Assembly: GCF_000236585.1 (NCBI RefSeq)
Contig: NC_017278.1
Coordinates: 248,001 to 312,000 of the forward strand
From: Thermus sp. CCB_US3_UF1
Lineage (GTDB): Bacteria > Deinococcota > Deinococci > Deinococcales > Thermaceae
DNA length: 64,000 nucleotides
Direction of reading: 5' to 3'
The notes beneath the pieces are model-generated. The model ran no database searches. It was not told the DNA's origin and saw only the letters and a list, made by a program, of their open reading frames with translations. Position numbers and translations under genes: made by a program. How positions within the stretch are numbered: the first letter of the stretch is position 1; each line of letters begins with the position of its first letter. This document shows positions 35,985 through 45,600 of the stretch, one piece after another.

Positions 35985-36973
35985 ACCGGCATCCCCTCTG
36001 GGGTTTGAAGGCCGGCCAGGATGGCTTGGGGTAAGCCCTGGGCGTAGGTAAGGAGGGCCTTCCGCCTTCCTGGGTCCAGCTCCTCGCTCCACTCGTCCAC
36101 CAGGAGGAGGGGAGCCTCCCCGTGGTGTTCCCAGAGCAGGCGGTGCTCGGCCAGGCGCAGGGCCAGGGCCAGGGCCTTGGCCTCCCCGCGGCTAGCGAAG
36201 CGGTGGGCGGGACGGCCAGCGAGGAGGAAGACCAGGTCGTCCCGATGGGGGCCGAGAAGGGTCTGTCCCCGGAGGAGTTCCTCCGGGCGGCGCTGTTCCA
36301 GGGCCTCGAGGAAATCCCCCTGCGCGCTTTCCTCGAGGGCCAGCCCCACCTCCCCCGGGGCCAAGGAGCGGTGCACCTCCTGGAAGGTGGGCAGGAAGCG
36401 CCTGAGAAAGCGCCGCCTAAAGGCCATGATCTCGGTTCCATAGCGGGCCAGTTCCCGGTCCCACACGGAAAGCCCGTTCCCGCCCGCCTTGAGGAGGGCG
36501 TTGCGCTGGCGCAGGACCTTCTCGTAGGCGGAAAGCAGGGCGGCGTAGCGGCGGGAAAACCGCCCGATCATCCGGTCCAGAAACCCCCGCCGCTCCTCCT
36601 TGGGCCCCAGGACCACCTCCACGTCCTCAGGGAGGAGGAGCACGGAGCCGGGCAGCTCCCAAAGCCCCTTTAGGCCCACGGCCTTCCCGTTCACCCGGAT
36701 CTCCCGCCCCTCGGGGAAAAGCCTCTGCTCCACCCGGTAGCGCCCAAGCTCGGTCTCCACCTCGCCATAGAGCCAGGCCTCCCGTTCCCCGAAGCGCACC
36801 AGGTCGGCCAAGGAGGCCCGCACCTCCCCTCCCAGGAGGAGGTGCACCCCCAGAAGCAGGCTGGTCTTGCCCTGGGCGTTTCCCCCCACCACGGCGAAGG
36901 GGACCGGAGGGGGATGGAAGGTTTCCAGGTAAAGGTTGCGGAATCCCTTCTGGCGAAACAGGCGTAGCCGCAT
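35942..36973 (-). CDS. recF: DNA replication/repair protein RecF
   Basis: A 343-residue SMC-like ATPase: Walker A GGNAQGKTSLLLG, ABC signature region ASRGEAKALALALRLAEH, and Walker B PLLLVDEWSEELD. RecF loads RecA at gaps with RecO and RecR. The ATG is directly adjacent to the TAG of the upstream MFS gene. It overlaps the start of the dciA-like gene. Confidence 0.95.
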   Translation of the reverse strand: MRLRLFRQKGFRNLYLETFHPPPVPFAVVGGNAQGKTSLLLGVHLLLGGEVRASLADLVRFGEREAWLYGEVETELGRYRVEQRLFPEGREIRVNGKAVGLKGLWELPGSVLLLPEDVEVVLGPKEERRGFLDRMIGRFSRRYAALLSAYEKVLRQRNALLKAGGNGLSVWDRELARYGTEIMAFRRRFLRRFLPTFQEVHRSLAPGEVGLALEESAQGDFLEALEQRRPEELLRGQTLLGPHRDDLVFLLAGRPAHRFASRGEAKALALALRLAEHRLLWEHHGEAPLLLVDEWSEELDPGRRKALLTYAQGLPQAILAGLQTPEGMPVCSMAGGVVLCPGG

Positions 36974-38146
36974 CTAAAGCCTCACCCGGCGAAAGAGGAG
37001 GGGGAGAAGGGCCCAGGAAAGCAGGAGGAGGCCCGCCCCCAACAGGTAGGGGGCCTCGGGGGCCAGGCGGTAAAGCCCCGTGCCCAGCAGGGGCCCCAGC
37101 ATCCGTCCCAGGGCCTGGGCCGAGGCGTTGAGCCCTGCTACGGGGCCCTGCTCCCCTTCCCCCACCGCCAGGGAAAGGGCCGCCGTGACCCCAGGCCCCG
37201 CCAGGGCCGCCCCGGCTCCCTGCAGGGCCAGGCCCAGGGCCAAGGCCCAAAACCCCTGGGCCAGAACGAGCACCAAGAAGCCCGCAAGCCCCAAGGGGAG
37301 GCCCAGGAGGAGGAGGGTCTTGGGGGGCCAGGCCAGCCGCCGCACCAGGAAGCCCTGGACCAAGACGGCCACCGCCCCGTAGAGCACCAGGGCCAGCCCC
37401 ACCTTCTGGGCCGTGGCGACCCCGGAAAGGCCCAGGCGGTCCTGGAAGTAAAAGGCCACCGTCTGCTCCAGGGCCACGCTGGAGAGGTTCAGGGCAAAGC
37501 CCAGGAGGAGCAAGGGGAAGACCCGCCCATCCCAAGGGGAGAGGCGGCGCTCTTCCCTGGTCCCTTGGGGCCGGGACTCGGGGAGGACCAGGGCCACGAA
37601 AAGGGCGTTGAGGAGGGCGATGCCGCTGGCGAAGAAGACGGGGGCCAGGAGGCCCAAGAGGCCGGCAAGCCCCGCCCCGATGGCCGGCCCCACGATCACC
37701 GCCAGGCCAAAGGCCGCCCCCAGGAGGGCCATGCCCGCGGTGCGGTTTTCCCTGCCGGTCACGTCGGCCACGTAGGCCTGGGCCGTGGGCAGGGTGGCGG
37801 AGCTAAACGCCCCGCCCAGAAGCCGGCTTAGGAGCAAAAGGGGAAAGAGAAGCCCCGGGGGCAGGAGGCCCTTTTGCCCCAGAAGGGCCAGAAGGCCAAA
37901 GAGGAGGAAGCTTGCGGCAAACCCCAGGATACCCAGGAGGAGGACGGGCTTCCGCCCCCCTTCGCTCCGCCGCCCCCAGTAGGGGGCGAGGAGGAACTGC
38001 ATCAGGGCGTAGCCCGTGGAGAAAAGCCCCACCTGGACCTCGGAAAGGCCCAGGGAACGCCCCAAGGGGCCCAGGATGGGGAAGAGGAGGGAAAGGCCCA
38101 GGACGCTGTTGAAGAGGGTGAGGAAGAGCAGGCCTAGGGCGGACAC
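36974..38146 (-). CDS. MFS transporter, 12 membrane helices (TetA-like)
   Basis: A 390-residue major facilitator protein with 12 predicted hydrophobic segments. Loop 2-3 carries the MFS motif as APYWGRRSEGGRKPVLLLG. The internal loop after TM6 (PESRPQGTREERRLSP) is short. The substrate is unknown; drug or metabolite export is likely from the TetA-like motifs. The start is a GTG at 38146, 8 bases after the pstB stop, so it may be co-transcribed with the pst genes and recF. Confidence 0.85.
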   Translation of the reverse strand: MSALGLLFLTLFNSVLGLSLLFPILGPLGRSLGLSEVQVGLFSTGYALMQFLLAPYWGRRSEGGRKPVLLLGILGFAASFLLFGLLALLGQKGLLPPGLLFPLLLLSRLLGGAFSSATLPTAQAYVADVTGRENRTAGMALLGAAFGLAVIVGPAIGAGLAGLLGLLAPVFFASGIALLNALFVALVLPESRPQGTREERRLSPWDGRVFPLLLLGFALNLSSVALEQTVAFYFQDRLGLSGVATAQKVGLALVLYGAVAVLVQGFLVRRLAWPPKTLLLLGLPLGLAGFLVLVLAQGFWALALGLALQGAGAALAGPGVTAALSLAVGEGEQGPVAGLNASAQALGRMLGPLLGTGLYRLAPEAPYLLGAGLLLLSWALLPLLFRRVRL

Positions 38147-38154
38147 AAAAGAGT

Positions 38155-38970
38155 CTAACCGAAGCGCCCGGTGATGTAGGCCTCCGTATAGGGGTGCTGG
38201 GGCTTGGTGAAGATCACCTCGGTGGGGCCTTCCTCCACCAGCACCCCCAGGTGCATGAAGAGGGTGCGGTCGGAGATGCGCGCCGCCTGCTGCATGTTGT
38301 GGGTGACGATGACCACCGTGTACCGCTCCTTGAGCTCGAGGATCAGGTCCTCAATGGCCTGGGTGGCGATGGGGTCCAGGGCGCTGGTGGGCTCGTCCAT
38401 GAGGAGGAGGGGAGGTTCCACGGCGATGGCCCGGGCGATGCAAAGGCGCTGCTGCTGGCCCCCGGAGAGGCGGAGGCCGCTTTGCTTCTTGAAGATGTCC
38501 TGCACCTCGTTCCAGAGGGCGGCCCGCTTCAGGGCCTCCACCACCCGGTCCTCCAGCTCGCTGCCCTTGACCCCCATGAGCTTAAGGCCAAAGGCCACGT
38601 TTTCAAAGATGGTCTTGGGGAAGGGGTTGGGCTTTTGGAAGACCATGCCGATATGGCGGCGGACGGCCACCGGGTCCACCCGGGGGTCGTAGATGTTCAC
38701 CCCTTCGTAAAGCACCTCCCCCTCCACCCGCACCCCGGGGATGAGGTCGTTCATGCGGTTGAGGGAGCGCAGCAGGGTGCTCTTTCCACACCCCGAGGGG
38801 CCGATGATGGCGGTGACCTGGTTCTTGGGGAAGCGGACGCTGATGTGGAAAAGGGCCTGTTTGGCGCCGTAGTAGAGGTTGAGATCCTTGACCTCCACCA
38901 GGGCCTCGCCGGGGGAGACGGGCGCGGTGCGCACCGTCTCGTGCTCTTTGAGCATTTCCAGACTCACCAT
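38155..38970 (-). CDS. pstB: Phosphate ABC transporter ATP-binding protein PstB
   Basis: A 271-residue ABC ATPase that powers phosphate import. Walker [12 protein letters not shown], signature [16 protein letters not shown] and Walker [13 protein letters not shown], followed by [12 protein letters not shown]. The PstB hallmarks [16 protein letters not shown] and [10 protein letters not shown] are present. The start overlaps the pstA end by 7 bases. Confidence 0.97.
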   Translation of the reverse strand: MVSLEMLKEHETVRTAPVSPGEALVEVKDLNLYYGAKQALFHISVRFPKNQVTAIIGPSGCGKSTLLRSLNRMNDLIPGVRVEGEVLYEGVNIYDPRVDPVAVRRHIGMVFQKPNPFPKTIFENVAFGLKLMGVKGSELEDRVVEALKRAALWNEVQDIFKKQSGLRLSGGQQQRLCIARAIAVEPPLLLMDEPTSALDPIATQAIEDLILELKERYTVVIVTHNMQQAARISDRTLFMHLGVLVEEGPTEVIFTKPQHPYTEAYITGRFG

Positions 38971-40178
38971 TCCCTCCTGAAACGGTTCCTAAGGTAAAGG
39001 GCCAAGAGGTAAAGGCCCGAGAGGGCCAGGAGCATGACCAGGATGCCCGCCGCCGCCACCCGGGCGAACTCGGGGATGTTCATGGAAACCCAGAGGTAGA
39101 TCTGCACGGGGATCACCGTGTACTCGGACATGGGGCCGGAGGGGAAGAAGGGCACGTAGGCCGCGGCCCCTACCAGGAGGAGGGGGGCCGCCTCGCCGAT
39201 GAGCCGGGCGGCGGAGAGGATGACCCCCGTGACCATGCCAGGCAAGGCGGCGGGCACCACCACCCGGAAGACCACCTGCCGCCGCGTGGCCCCTAGGGCA
39301 AAGGCCGCTTGGCGCAAGGACTCGGGCACGGCCCTTAGGGCCTCGCGGGAGGTGACCACGATCACCGGGATGCCCAAAAGCCCTAGGGTGAGGGCGGCGG
39401 CCAGGATGGTGGGGCCCAGGCCCAGCTCCCGGACGAAGATGGCTAGGCCTAGGAGGCCATAAACGATGGAGGGCACCCCGGCCAGGTTGCGCAGGTTGAC
39501 CTCGAGGATACGGTTCAAGGTCCCCTCCCGCAGGTACTCCTCCAGGAGGATGGCGGTGCCGATCCCCACGGGGATGGCGATGAGGAGGGCCAGGGAAAGA
39601 ACCCAGACCGTCCCCCAGATGGCCACCCCGATCCCCGCCGTGAGGGGGGAGCGGGAGGGGGTGCGGGTGAGGAAGCTCTGGTCCAGCCAGGGGTTGAGCA
39701 CCAATCTCTCCCCTTCGCCAAGCCCCGCCTTGAGCTCGTTCCAGCGCCTTAGCCCTTCCGCCAAGGAGAAGTCCTCCACCCGCTCGTCGCGGAGCCCGGT
39801 GACCACGTAGCGGAAGGGCCCGTCCTGGGTGTTCCACATGAGCTCCACCCGGTTCTGCAGGAAGAGGACCCGGCGCTCCGTGGGGTCCTGGAGGAGGGCC
39901 TTAACCTCCTCTTCCGTGTAGCCCCGGGCCAGGAGTTCCTGCTTCAGGACCTCGCTGGCGGAAAGGCCAAAGGGGTAGGTCTTTCCCGGGCCCTCGTCCG
40001 CCCGCACCACCTGCACGGAGACGCTGCGGTAGAGGGTATCCCCCAGGAGGAGGATCAGCAAGCCGATGGAGAGGATCAGGGGAAGGACAAGGGCCCGTGC
40101 GAAAGTTCGGTCAATGCGGGTTTTCCAAGGGTCGGTCCCGAAGGCTTCTTGTGGGGGTTGGGCCAGGGTCTTATTCAT
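38964..40178 (-). CDS. pstA: Phosphate ABC transporter permease PstA with large extracytoplasmic insert
   Basis: A 404-residue permease. TM1 spans residues ~28-50; the core permease has the ABC-permease loop [20 protein letters not shown] followed by [20 protein letters not shown]. It is about 100 residues longer than typical PstA because of an insert between TM1 and TM2 (residues ~52-165) that contains no membrane segment and should lie outside the membrane. It overlaps pstC by 8 bases. Confidence 0.93.
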   Translation of the reverse strand: MNKTLAQPPQEAFGTDPWKTRIDRTFARALVLPLILSIGLLILLLGDTLYRSVSVQVVRADEGPGKTYPFGLSASEVLKQELLARGYTEEEVKALLQDPTERRVLFLQNRVELMWNTQDGPFRYVVTGLRDERVEDFSLAEGLRRWNELKAGLGEGERLVLNPWLDQSFLTRTPSRSPLTAGIGVAIWGTVWVLSLALLIAIPVGIGTAILLEEYLREGTLNRILEVNLRNLAGVPSIVYGLLGLAIFVRELGLGPTILAAALTLGLLGIPVIVVTSREALRAVPESLRQAAFALGATRRQVVFRVVVPAALPGMVTGVILSAARLIGEAAPLLLVGAAAYVPFFPSGPMSEYTVIPVQIYLWVSMNIPEFARVAAAGILVMLLALSGLYLLALYLRNRFRREW

Positions 40179-41073
40179 ACCGCTCCCGGTAGCGTTCCAC
40201 CACGTACTGGGCCAGGATGTTCAGGAGGAGGGTGAGGAGGAAGAGGGTGAAGCCCACGGCGAAGAGGGCATAGAAGGCGGTGGAGCCCGTGGGCTGGTCC
40301 CCGGTGGCCGCCTGGACGATGTAGCTGGTCATGGTGGCGATGGTCTCCCGGGGGTCCAGGGTGAGGGCAGGGCGCTGGCCGGCGGCGATGGCCACGATCA
40401 TGGTCTCGCCGATGGCCCGGCTGGTGGCCAGGATGATGGCGGCGATGATGCCGGAGATGGCGGCGGGGAAGACCACCCGCAGGGCCACCTCGTAGGGCCT
40501 AGCCCCCAGGGCGTAGGCCGCCTCGCGGATGGAGCGGGGCACGGACTCCATGGCGTCGGCGGCCACGTTGGAGATGTAGGGGATGATGGCGAAGCCCATG
40601 ACCAGCCCTGCGGAAAGGGGGTTGAAGATGTTGAGGTCGGGGATGAAGCGCTGGAGCAGGGGGGTGACGAAGAGGAGGGCAAAGTAGCCGAAGACCACGG
40701 TGGGGATGCCCTCAAAGAGCTCCAGGGTCCCCTTGATGCGGGCCCGGGCAGGCCCTGAGGCGTACTCCGAGAGGTAAATGGCCAGGGCCAGCCCCAAGGG
40801 CACCGCCACCAGGAGGGCGATGAAGGTCACCAGGAAGGTGCCGGCGATCAGGGGGCTGATGCCGTAGCGGGGCTCGTCGAAGAGGGGGGTCCACTCTGGG
40901 GCCAGGAGGAACTCCAGGAGGGGCACCCGGCGGAAGAACTGGGCCACGTCCCCGATGAGGCTCAAGATGACCCCTAAGGTGGTGAAGAGGGTGACGGAGG
41001 AAAGGAGGACCAGTAGGGCGAAGGTGAGTACCTCCTTGGGGTTCCTCGAGGGCCTTTGCTTCAAGATCTCCAT
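40171..41073 (-). CDS. pstC: Phosphate ABC transporter permease PstC
   Basis: A 300-residue permease with about six membrane helices. PstC features: FEGIPTVVFGYFALL and the coupling loop MESVPRSIREAAYALGARPYEVALRVVFPAA. It pairs with PstA to form the channel. GGGGAAGG precedes the ATG. A strong hairpin separates it from pstS, so it is probably expressed at a lower level than the binding protein. Confidence 0.95.
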   Translation of the reverse strand: MEILKQRPSRNPKEVLTFALLVLLSSVTLFTTLGVILSLIGDVAQFFRRVPLLEFLLAPEWTPLFDEPRYGISPLIAGTFLVTFIALLVAVPLGLALAIYLSEYASGPARARIKGTLELFEGIPTVVFGYFALLFVTPLLQRFIPDLNIFNPLSAGLVMGFAIIPYISNVAADAMESVPRSIREAAYALGARPYEVALRVVFPAAISGIIAAIILATSRAIGETMIVAIAAGQRPALTLDPRETIATMTSYIVQAATGDQPTGSTAFYALFAVGFTLFLLTLLLNILAQYVVERYRERYE

Positions 41074-41090
41074 GCCTTCCCCATTCTAAA

Positions 41091-41115
41091 GGGGTGGGGG
41101 AGAACCCCCCACCCC
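41091..41115 (-). terminator. Hairpin between pstS and pstC (partial terminator)
   Basis: A near-perfect 10-11 bp G/C stem, GGGGTGGGGGG and CCCCCACCCC on the - strand, with a short loop, followed by TTTAG. It lies in the pstS-pstC gap. Such intra-operon hairpins commonly leave pstS mRNA in excess over the permease genes (inference). Confidence 0.7.
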
Positions 41116-41129
41116 TTGGGCCTCAGGGT

Positions 41130-42095
41130 TTACTGCACTTCCTTCCTCAGCTCCTCGATGAACTTGGAAAGCGGGGTTCCCGGGGGCAGGTCGCTGAAGA
41201 AGCTCCCCGTCTTCTTGCGGGCCACCAGGGCCTGGCCAATGCGGTAGGCCTCCTCGGGAAGCTCCACGTAGCCCGTGGCCCGGATGGCGCGGCGGGCAGC
41301 GGGGGAGAGGTAGAAGTCCACGAAGTCCCGCACCTCCTTGCGCTCCAGGCTCTTCAGGTTCACGTAGATGAAGAGGGGCCGGGCCAGGGGGGTGTAGGTG
41401 CCGTTGAGCACGCTCTCCCGGCTGGGGGCCACGCACCCCTTGCCCCCGTCCACGGCCAGGGCCCGCACCTTGTCCTTGTTCTCCTCGTAGTAGGCGAAGC
41501 CCACGAAGGCCATGGCGTAGGGGTTCCCCGTCACCCCGCGCATGATCACGTTGTCGTCCTCGGAGGGGAAGTAGTCCTTGCGGATGGATCCGGCCCGGCC
41601 CATGATGGCCTCGGTGAAGTAGTCAAAGGTCCCCGAGTCGGTACCCGCCCCGAAGAGGACGATGCGGCGGTTGGGCCAGGCGGGGTTCAGGTCCTTCCAG
41701 AAGTTCACCTTGGCGTTGGGCTCCCAGATGGACTTGAGCTGGGCCGTGGTCAAGCACTGGGCCCAGGTGTTCTGCTTGTTCACCAGGATGGAGAGGGCAT
41801 CGTAGGCGATGGGGATCTCAATGTACTGGATCCCCGCCTTCTGGCAGGCCTCCATCTCGGACTTGCGGATGGGGCGGCTGGCGTTTTGCACGTCCGTCTC
41901 CCCGCGGCAGAACTTCTGGAAGCCCGCCCCCGTGCCGGAGAAGGCCACGGAGATCTTCACCTGGGGGTTTCGGGTGACGAACTCCTCCGCCACCGCCTGG
42001 GTGATGGGGTAGACGGTGGAGGACCCGTCCGAGCGAACCTGGGCCAGGGCCGTGCCCAGCAGGGCGACCAAGGCTAAACCGATGGCTTTGCGCAT
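41130..42095 (-). CDS. pstS: Periplasmic phosphate-binding protein PstS
   Basis: A 321-residue binding protein. The first ~19 residues form a signal peptide (KAIGLALVALLGTALAQ). Phosphate-binding segments: RSDGSSTVYPITQAVAEEF, VAFSGTGAGFQKFCRGETDV, ASRPI and GAGTDSGTFDYFTEA. No lipobox cysteine at the cleavage site, so it is likely a soluble periplasmic protein. GGAGGTTAGGAG precedes the ATG; only 36 bases separate it from mnmA, so I see no private promoter with certainty. Confidence 0.95.
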   Translation of the reverse strand: MRKAIGLALVALLGTALAQVRSDGSSTVYPITQAVAEEFVTRNPQVKISVAFSGTGAGFQKFCRGETDVQNASRPIRKSEMEACQKAGIQYIEIPIAYDALSILVNKQNTWAQCLTTAQLKSIWEPNAKVNFWKDLNPAWPNRRIVLFGAGTDSGTFDYFTEAIMGRAGSIRKDYFPSEDDNVIMRGVTGNPYAMAFVGFAYYEENKDKVRALAVDGGKGCVAPSRESVLNGTYTPLARPLFIYVNLKSLERKEVRDFVDFYLSPAARRAIRATGYVELPEEAYRIGQALVARKKTGSFFSDLPPGTPLSKFIEELRKEVQ

Positions 42096-42131
42096 CTCCT
42101 AACCTCCCACCCGTACTCTGCCAACCCTTTG

Positions 42132-43247
42132 TCAGGAGAAGGTCAAGGCCTTTTCCATCAGCTTTGGGTCAAACCCCGCCAGGTTGTAGAGCCCCTTGCG
42201 GATCACCGCTCCTCCCAGAAGCCTTTCCCCCTGGTAGAAGACGGCGCTCTGCCCCGGGGTTACCGCGAAGACGGGGCTTTGGAAGCGGAGGCGCAAGGGG
42301 GAAAGGGACTCCACCCTGGCCCGGACCGGGGGGGTGCGGTAGCGCACCTGGACCTCCACCTCCTCGGGCAGCTCGGCCAGGAGGTTTACTTCCTCCCCCT
42401 CCAGCCCTCCCCAGAAGGCCGCTTCCTTGGGGCCCACGTAGACGATGTTGGCCCCGGGGTCCAGCCCCACCACGTACCGCTCCAAGTGGGTCTTGTGGAG
42501 CCCAAGCCCCTTCCGCTGCCCCAGGGTGTAGAGGCTTGCCCCTTGGTGCTCCCCCACCACCTCCCCGGTTTCCACGTCCACCAGGGGACCGGGGCGGGCC
42601 TGGAGCTTTTCCGCCAGGAACCCCCGCAGGTCCCCGGCGATGAAGCAGAGGTTTTGGCTTTCCGGCTTCCTGGCGGTGGGGAGGCCGGCCCGGGCGGCCA
42701 TGGCCCGGACCTCGGCCTTGTGGAACCCCCCCACAGGGAAGAGGAGATGGGGGATGGCCTCCTTGGGCGTGCCCCAGAGGAAGTAGGTCTGGTCCTTGGC
42801 CGGGTCCACCCCCCGCAGGAGGGCCTCCCCTTCCCGGCGGACGTAGTGCCCCGTGGCCACGTAGTCCAGGCCCAGGCGACGGGCCTGCTTCAGGAAGGCG
42901 CCAAACTTCACCTGGGTGTTGCAGCGGGCGCAGGGGTTAGGGGTTCTCCCCTGGGCGTAGTCCCGGAGGAAGGGCTGGATGATCTCCTCCGCAAAGACCT
43001 CCCGGTAGTCCAAGAGGTAAAAGGGGATGCCAAGCAGCTCCGCCACCCGCCGGGCCTCGTAGGCGGCGTCGGGGGTGCAACAGCTTTCCCAGGCCCTGCC
43101 TCCCCCGGCCTCGAGGCGGGGGGCGGGAGGCTCCTCGGGCCAGAAGCGCATCATGGCCCCCACCACCTCGTAGCCCGCCTCCTTCAGCAAGTAGGCGGCC
43201 ACCGAGGAGTCCACCCCGCCGGACATGGCCACCAAAACCCGCTTCAT
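42132..43247 (-). CDS. mnmA: tRNA-specific 2-thiouridylase MnmA
   Basis: A 371-residue PP-loop enzyme that thiolates U34 of Lys, Glu and Gln tRNAs. PP-loop MSGGVDSSVAAYL at residues 8-20; catalytic cysteines in TPNPCARCNTQVKF (C106) and QNLCFIAGD (C201); ATGHYVRR and KDQTYFLWG are conserved. The ATG overlaps the stop of the DUF1385 gene by four bases. The pst genes follow on the same strand. Confidence 0.96.
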   Translation of the reverse strand: MKRVLVAMSGGVDSSVAAYLLKEAGYEVVGAMMRFWPEEPPAPRLEAGGGRAWESCCTPDAAYEARRVAELLGIPFYLLDYREVFAEEIIQPFLRDYAQGRTPNPCARCNTQVKFGAFLKQARRLGLDYVATGHYVRREGEALLRGVDPAKDQTYFLWGTPKEAIPHLLFPVGGFHKAEVRAMAARAGLPTARKPESQNLCFIAGDLRGFLAEKLQARPGPLVDVETGEVVGEHQGASLYTLGQRKGLGLHKTHLERYVVGLDPGANIVYVGPKEAAFWGGLEGEEVNLLAELPEEVEVQVRYRTPPVRARVESLSPLRLRFQSPVFAVTPGQSAVFYQGERLLGGAVIRKGLYNLAGFDPKLMEKALTFS

Positions 43248-44125
43248 GCCACCACCTTTTCCCCCAGGGCCGCCTGCGTGCTCCGGATGGCCACCTCCAC
43301 CATGTCCGGGGTGGGCTCGGCCACGGTGAGGGCCTGGAAGCGGAAGCCCAGGCCCCGCAAGGCCCGGGAGAGGGGGTCCTCGTGCCGGGCAGAGAAGTAG
43401 AGGAGCTCAAAGGCCAGGGCCGCCACCACCGGCAGGAAGAGCACCCGGGCCAGAAGCCGCCACCACAGGACCTCCGGAGCGGGGATGAGGCTATAGACCA
43501 GCACGGAAACCACGATGACGAAGGCCAAAAAGGTGGTGCCGCACCGGGGGTGGAAACGGGGCTGGGCCAGGACGTTTTCCACGGTGAGGGGCAGCCCCTT
43601 CTCGTAAGCGTGGATGGCCTTATGTTCGGCCCCGTGGTACATGAAGAAGCGCCGAATCTCGGGAAGCCGACCGATGAAGAGGAGGTAGCCCACCAGGATG
43701 CCCACCTTGAGGAGGCCGGCCAGAAGGTTGTAGAGCACCGGGTGGCGGGCGGGGTCCAGGAGAAGGCCGGAAAGGAAGCCAGGCAGAACGATGAAGAGGG
43801 CGATGCCCAAGAGAAGGCTGAAGGCCACCGTGCCCCAGAGGGCCCCTTTGGGCACCTCCTCCTCCCCCTGGAGTTCGGCGCTGCGCGCTAAGGCCCGGTA
43901 GCTTACGGAAAGGGCATCCCATAGGGCCACCACCCCGCGGAGGAGGGGGAGCCGGGCCCAGGGGTAGCGCTGGGCCAGGGCGGCCTCCTCATGGCGTTCC
44001 ACGTGCACCTGCCCATTGGGCAGGCGCACCGCCAGGGCCCAGGCCCAAGGGGCCTTCATCATGACCCCTTCCAGGGCCGCTGACCCTCCCAGGGTGGCCT
44101 GTTGGGCGAGAAAAGGAAGCCGCAT
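43244..44125 (-). CDS. DUF1385 integral membrane protein
   Basis: A 293-residue protein. It begins GGSAALEGVMMKAPWAWALAVR, the conserved DUF1385 start, and contains the family block FFMYHGAEHKAIHAYEKGLP and RFHPRCGTTFLAFVIVVSV. Four or five membrane segments. The function is not established; the conserved His/Glu/Cys residues suggest metal binding. I use the ATG at 44125 behind AGGAGGG; a longer frame would read through the pepA promoter. Confidence 0.85.
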   Translation of the reverse strand: MRLPFLAQQATLGGSAALEGVMMKAPWAWALAVRLPNGQVHVERHEEAALAQRYPWARLPLLRGVVALWDALSVSYRALARSAELQGEEEVPKGALWGTVAFSLLLGIALFIVLPGFLSGLLLDPARHPVLYNLLAGLLKVGILVGYLLFIGRLPEIRRFFMYHGAEHKAIHAYEKGLPLTVENVLAQPRFHPRCGTTFLAFVIVVSVLVYSLIPAPEVLWWRLLARVLFLPVVAALAFELLYFSARHEDPLSRALRGLGFRFQALTVAEPTPDMVEVAIRSTQAALGEKVVA

Positions 44126-44152
44126 CCCTCCTATTCTGCCACGGGGGCATGG

Positions 44153-44165
44153 TATAACTCCAGGC
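44153..44165 (+). promoter_or_regulatory. -10 element of a probably leaderless pepA transcript
   Basis: TATAAC at 44153-44158 lies seven bases before the GTG start of pepA, so the mRNA would begin at or next to the start codon. No convincing -35 is seen. It faces the divergent DUF1385 gene. Confidence 0.5.
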
Positions 44166-45557
44166 GTGATCACCCTACACGCTGCGGAAGCCCCGCTTTG
44201 GCAGGCCCAGGTTCCCCTGAAGGTCCTTTGGGTGCGCCAGGGGAAGCTTTCCCCCCAGGGAGAGGCCCTGGACATCCGCCTGGAGGGTCTCCTCCGCCGC
44301 GCCTGGGAGGGGGCGGGCCTGAAGGGGGAAAGCGGGGAGAGCCTGCTCCTCGCCACCCCTGAGGGGCATTTCCTCCTCGTGGCCGCGGATGGGTACGCCC
44401 GGCAGGCCGGGGGTAGGCTGGCCCAGCTCCTGGGCCGCTACGCTTTCCTCGAGGCCCTGGTGGAACCCCTGGAAGACGGCTACGCTCTGGCTGAAGGCCT
44501 TTGGCTTGGGGCGTACCGCTTTCTCCGCTACAAGGGCCAGCCTGGGGAAAGGCCCCTGGCCCTCCACCTCCTGGGGGTGGAAGAAGGGGTCCTGGAGCGG
44601 GCCAGAAAGGTGGCCGAGGGGGTTTACTTTGCCCGGGATCTGGTCAACGAGCCCCCCAACGTCCTCACCCCCGAGGCCCTGGCGGAGGCGGCCCTGGCCC
44701 TCAGGCCCCTGGGGGTGGAGGTGGAGGTCCTGGACGAGGAGGCCATCGCCGCCTTGGGCATGGGAGCTTTCCTGGCCGTGGCCCAGGGTTCGGCCAACCC
44801 GCCCCGCTTCATCCAGCTCCGCTACCGCCCGGAGGGGGCCAGGGGGCGGCTGGACCTGGTGGGCAAGGGGCTTACCTTTGACTCCGGGGGGTATTCCCTG
44901 AAGCCCACCGAGGGCATGGCCGCCATGAAGGGGGATATGGCCGGGGCGGCGGCGGTCCTGGGGGCTTTCAAGGCGGCGGCCCTCCTGGGGCTTCCCGTGG
45001 AGCTCTGGGGGTACATCGCCGCCTGCGAGAACCTCATCTCGGGGCGGGCCTACCGGGTGGGGGATGTGCTCAAGACCCTCTCCGGCAAGACGGTGGAGGT
45101 GATGAACACCGATGCCGAGGGCCGCCTCACCCTGGCGGATGCCCTGGCCTACGCCGAGCGCCAGGGGGCCGAGCGCATCCTGGAGCTTTCCACCCTCACC
45201 GGGGCGGCGGTGGTGGCCCTAGGGGAGGAGGTGGCGGCCCTCTTCGCCACCGAGGCCGCCTGGGGGGAGCGGGTGCGGCAAGCTGCCCAAAGGGCAGGGG
45301 AGAAGGTCTGGCCCATGCCCCTGGAGGCCGCTTACCGGGAGAAACTCAAAAGCCCCGTGGCCGACCTGAAAAACGTGGGGGACCGCAGCGGTGGGGCCAT
45401 CACCGCGGCCCTCTTTTTGGCGGAGTTCGTCCGGGTGCCCCTGGTCCACCTGGACATCGCCGGGCCGGCCTTCGCCAAGAAGGCCCACGCCCTGGGGCCG
45501 GAAGGGGGTACGGGGTTTGGGGTGAGGACCATCCTGGAGGTGGCCCAGGACCTATGA
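44166..45557 (+). CDS. pepA: Leucyl aminopeptidase (M17 family)
   Basis: A 463-residue cytosolic aminopeptidase with the M17 signature NTDAEGRLTLADAL, metal ligands in GKGLTFDSGGYSLKP and MKGDMAGAAAVLGAF, and the N-terminal macrodomain-like region. It removes N-terminal leucine and other residues from peptides. I start at GTG 44166: the -10 TATAAC lies immediately upstream and codons further upstream are shadows of the DUF1385 gene. It ends at a strong bidirectional terminator shared with perR. Confidence 0.92.
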   Translation: MITLHAAEAPLWQAQVPLKVLWVRQGKLSPQGEALDIRLEGLLRRAWEGAGLKGESGESLLLATPEGHFLLVAADGYARQAGGRLAQLLGRYAFLEALVEPLEDGYALAEGLWLGAYRFLRYKGQPGERPLALHLLGVEEGVLERARKVAEGVYFARDLVNEPPNVLTPEALAEAALALRPLGVEVEVLDEEAIAALGMGAFLAVAQGSANPPRFIQLRYRPEGARGRLDLVGKGLTFDSGGYSLKPTEGMAAMKGDMAGAAAVLGAFKAAALLGLPVELWGYIAACENLISGRAYRVGDVLKTLSGKTVEVMNTDAEGRLTLADALAYAERQGAERILELSTLTGAAVVALGEEVAALFATEAAWGERVRQAAQRAGEKVWPMPLEAAYREKLKSPVADLKNVGDRSGGAITAALFLAEFVRVPLVHLDIAGPAFAKKAHALGPEGGTGFGVRTILEVAQDL

Positions 45558-45559
45558 GC

Positions 45560-45600
45560 AAGGGGCCCGGGACATGCCCCGGGCCCCTTGGGCTTTTCCT
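45560..45600. terminator. Bidirectional terminator between pepA and perR
   Basis: A perfect 12-bp stem AAGGGGCCCGGG (45560-45571) and CCCGGGCCCCTT (45578-45589) with a 6-base loop, followed on the + strand by GGGCTTTTCCTT. It serves the converging pepA and perR genes. Confidence 0.9.
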
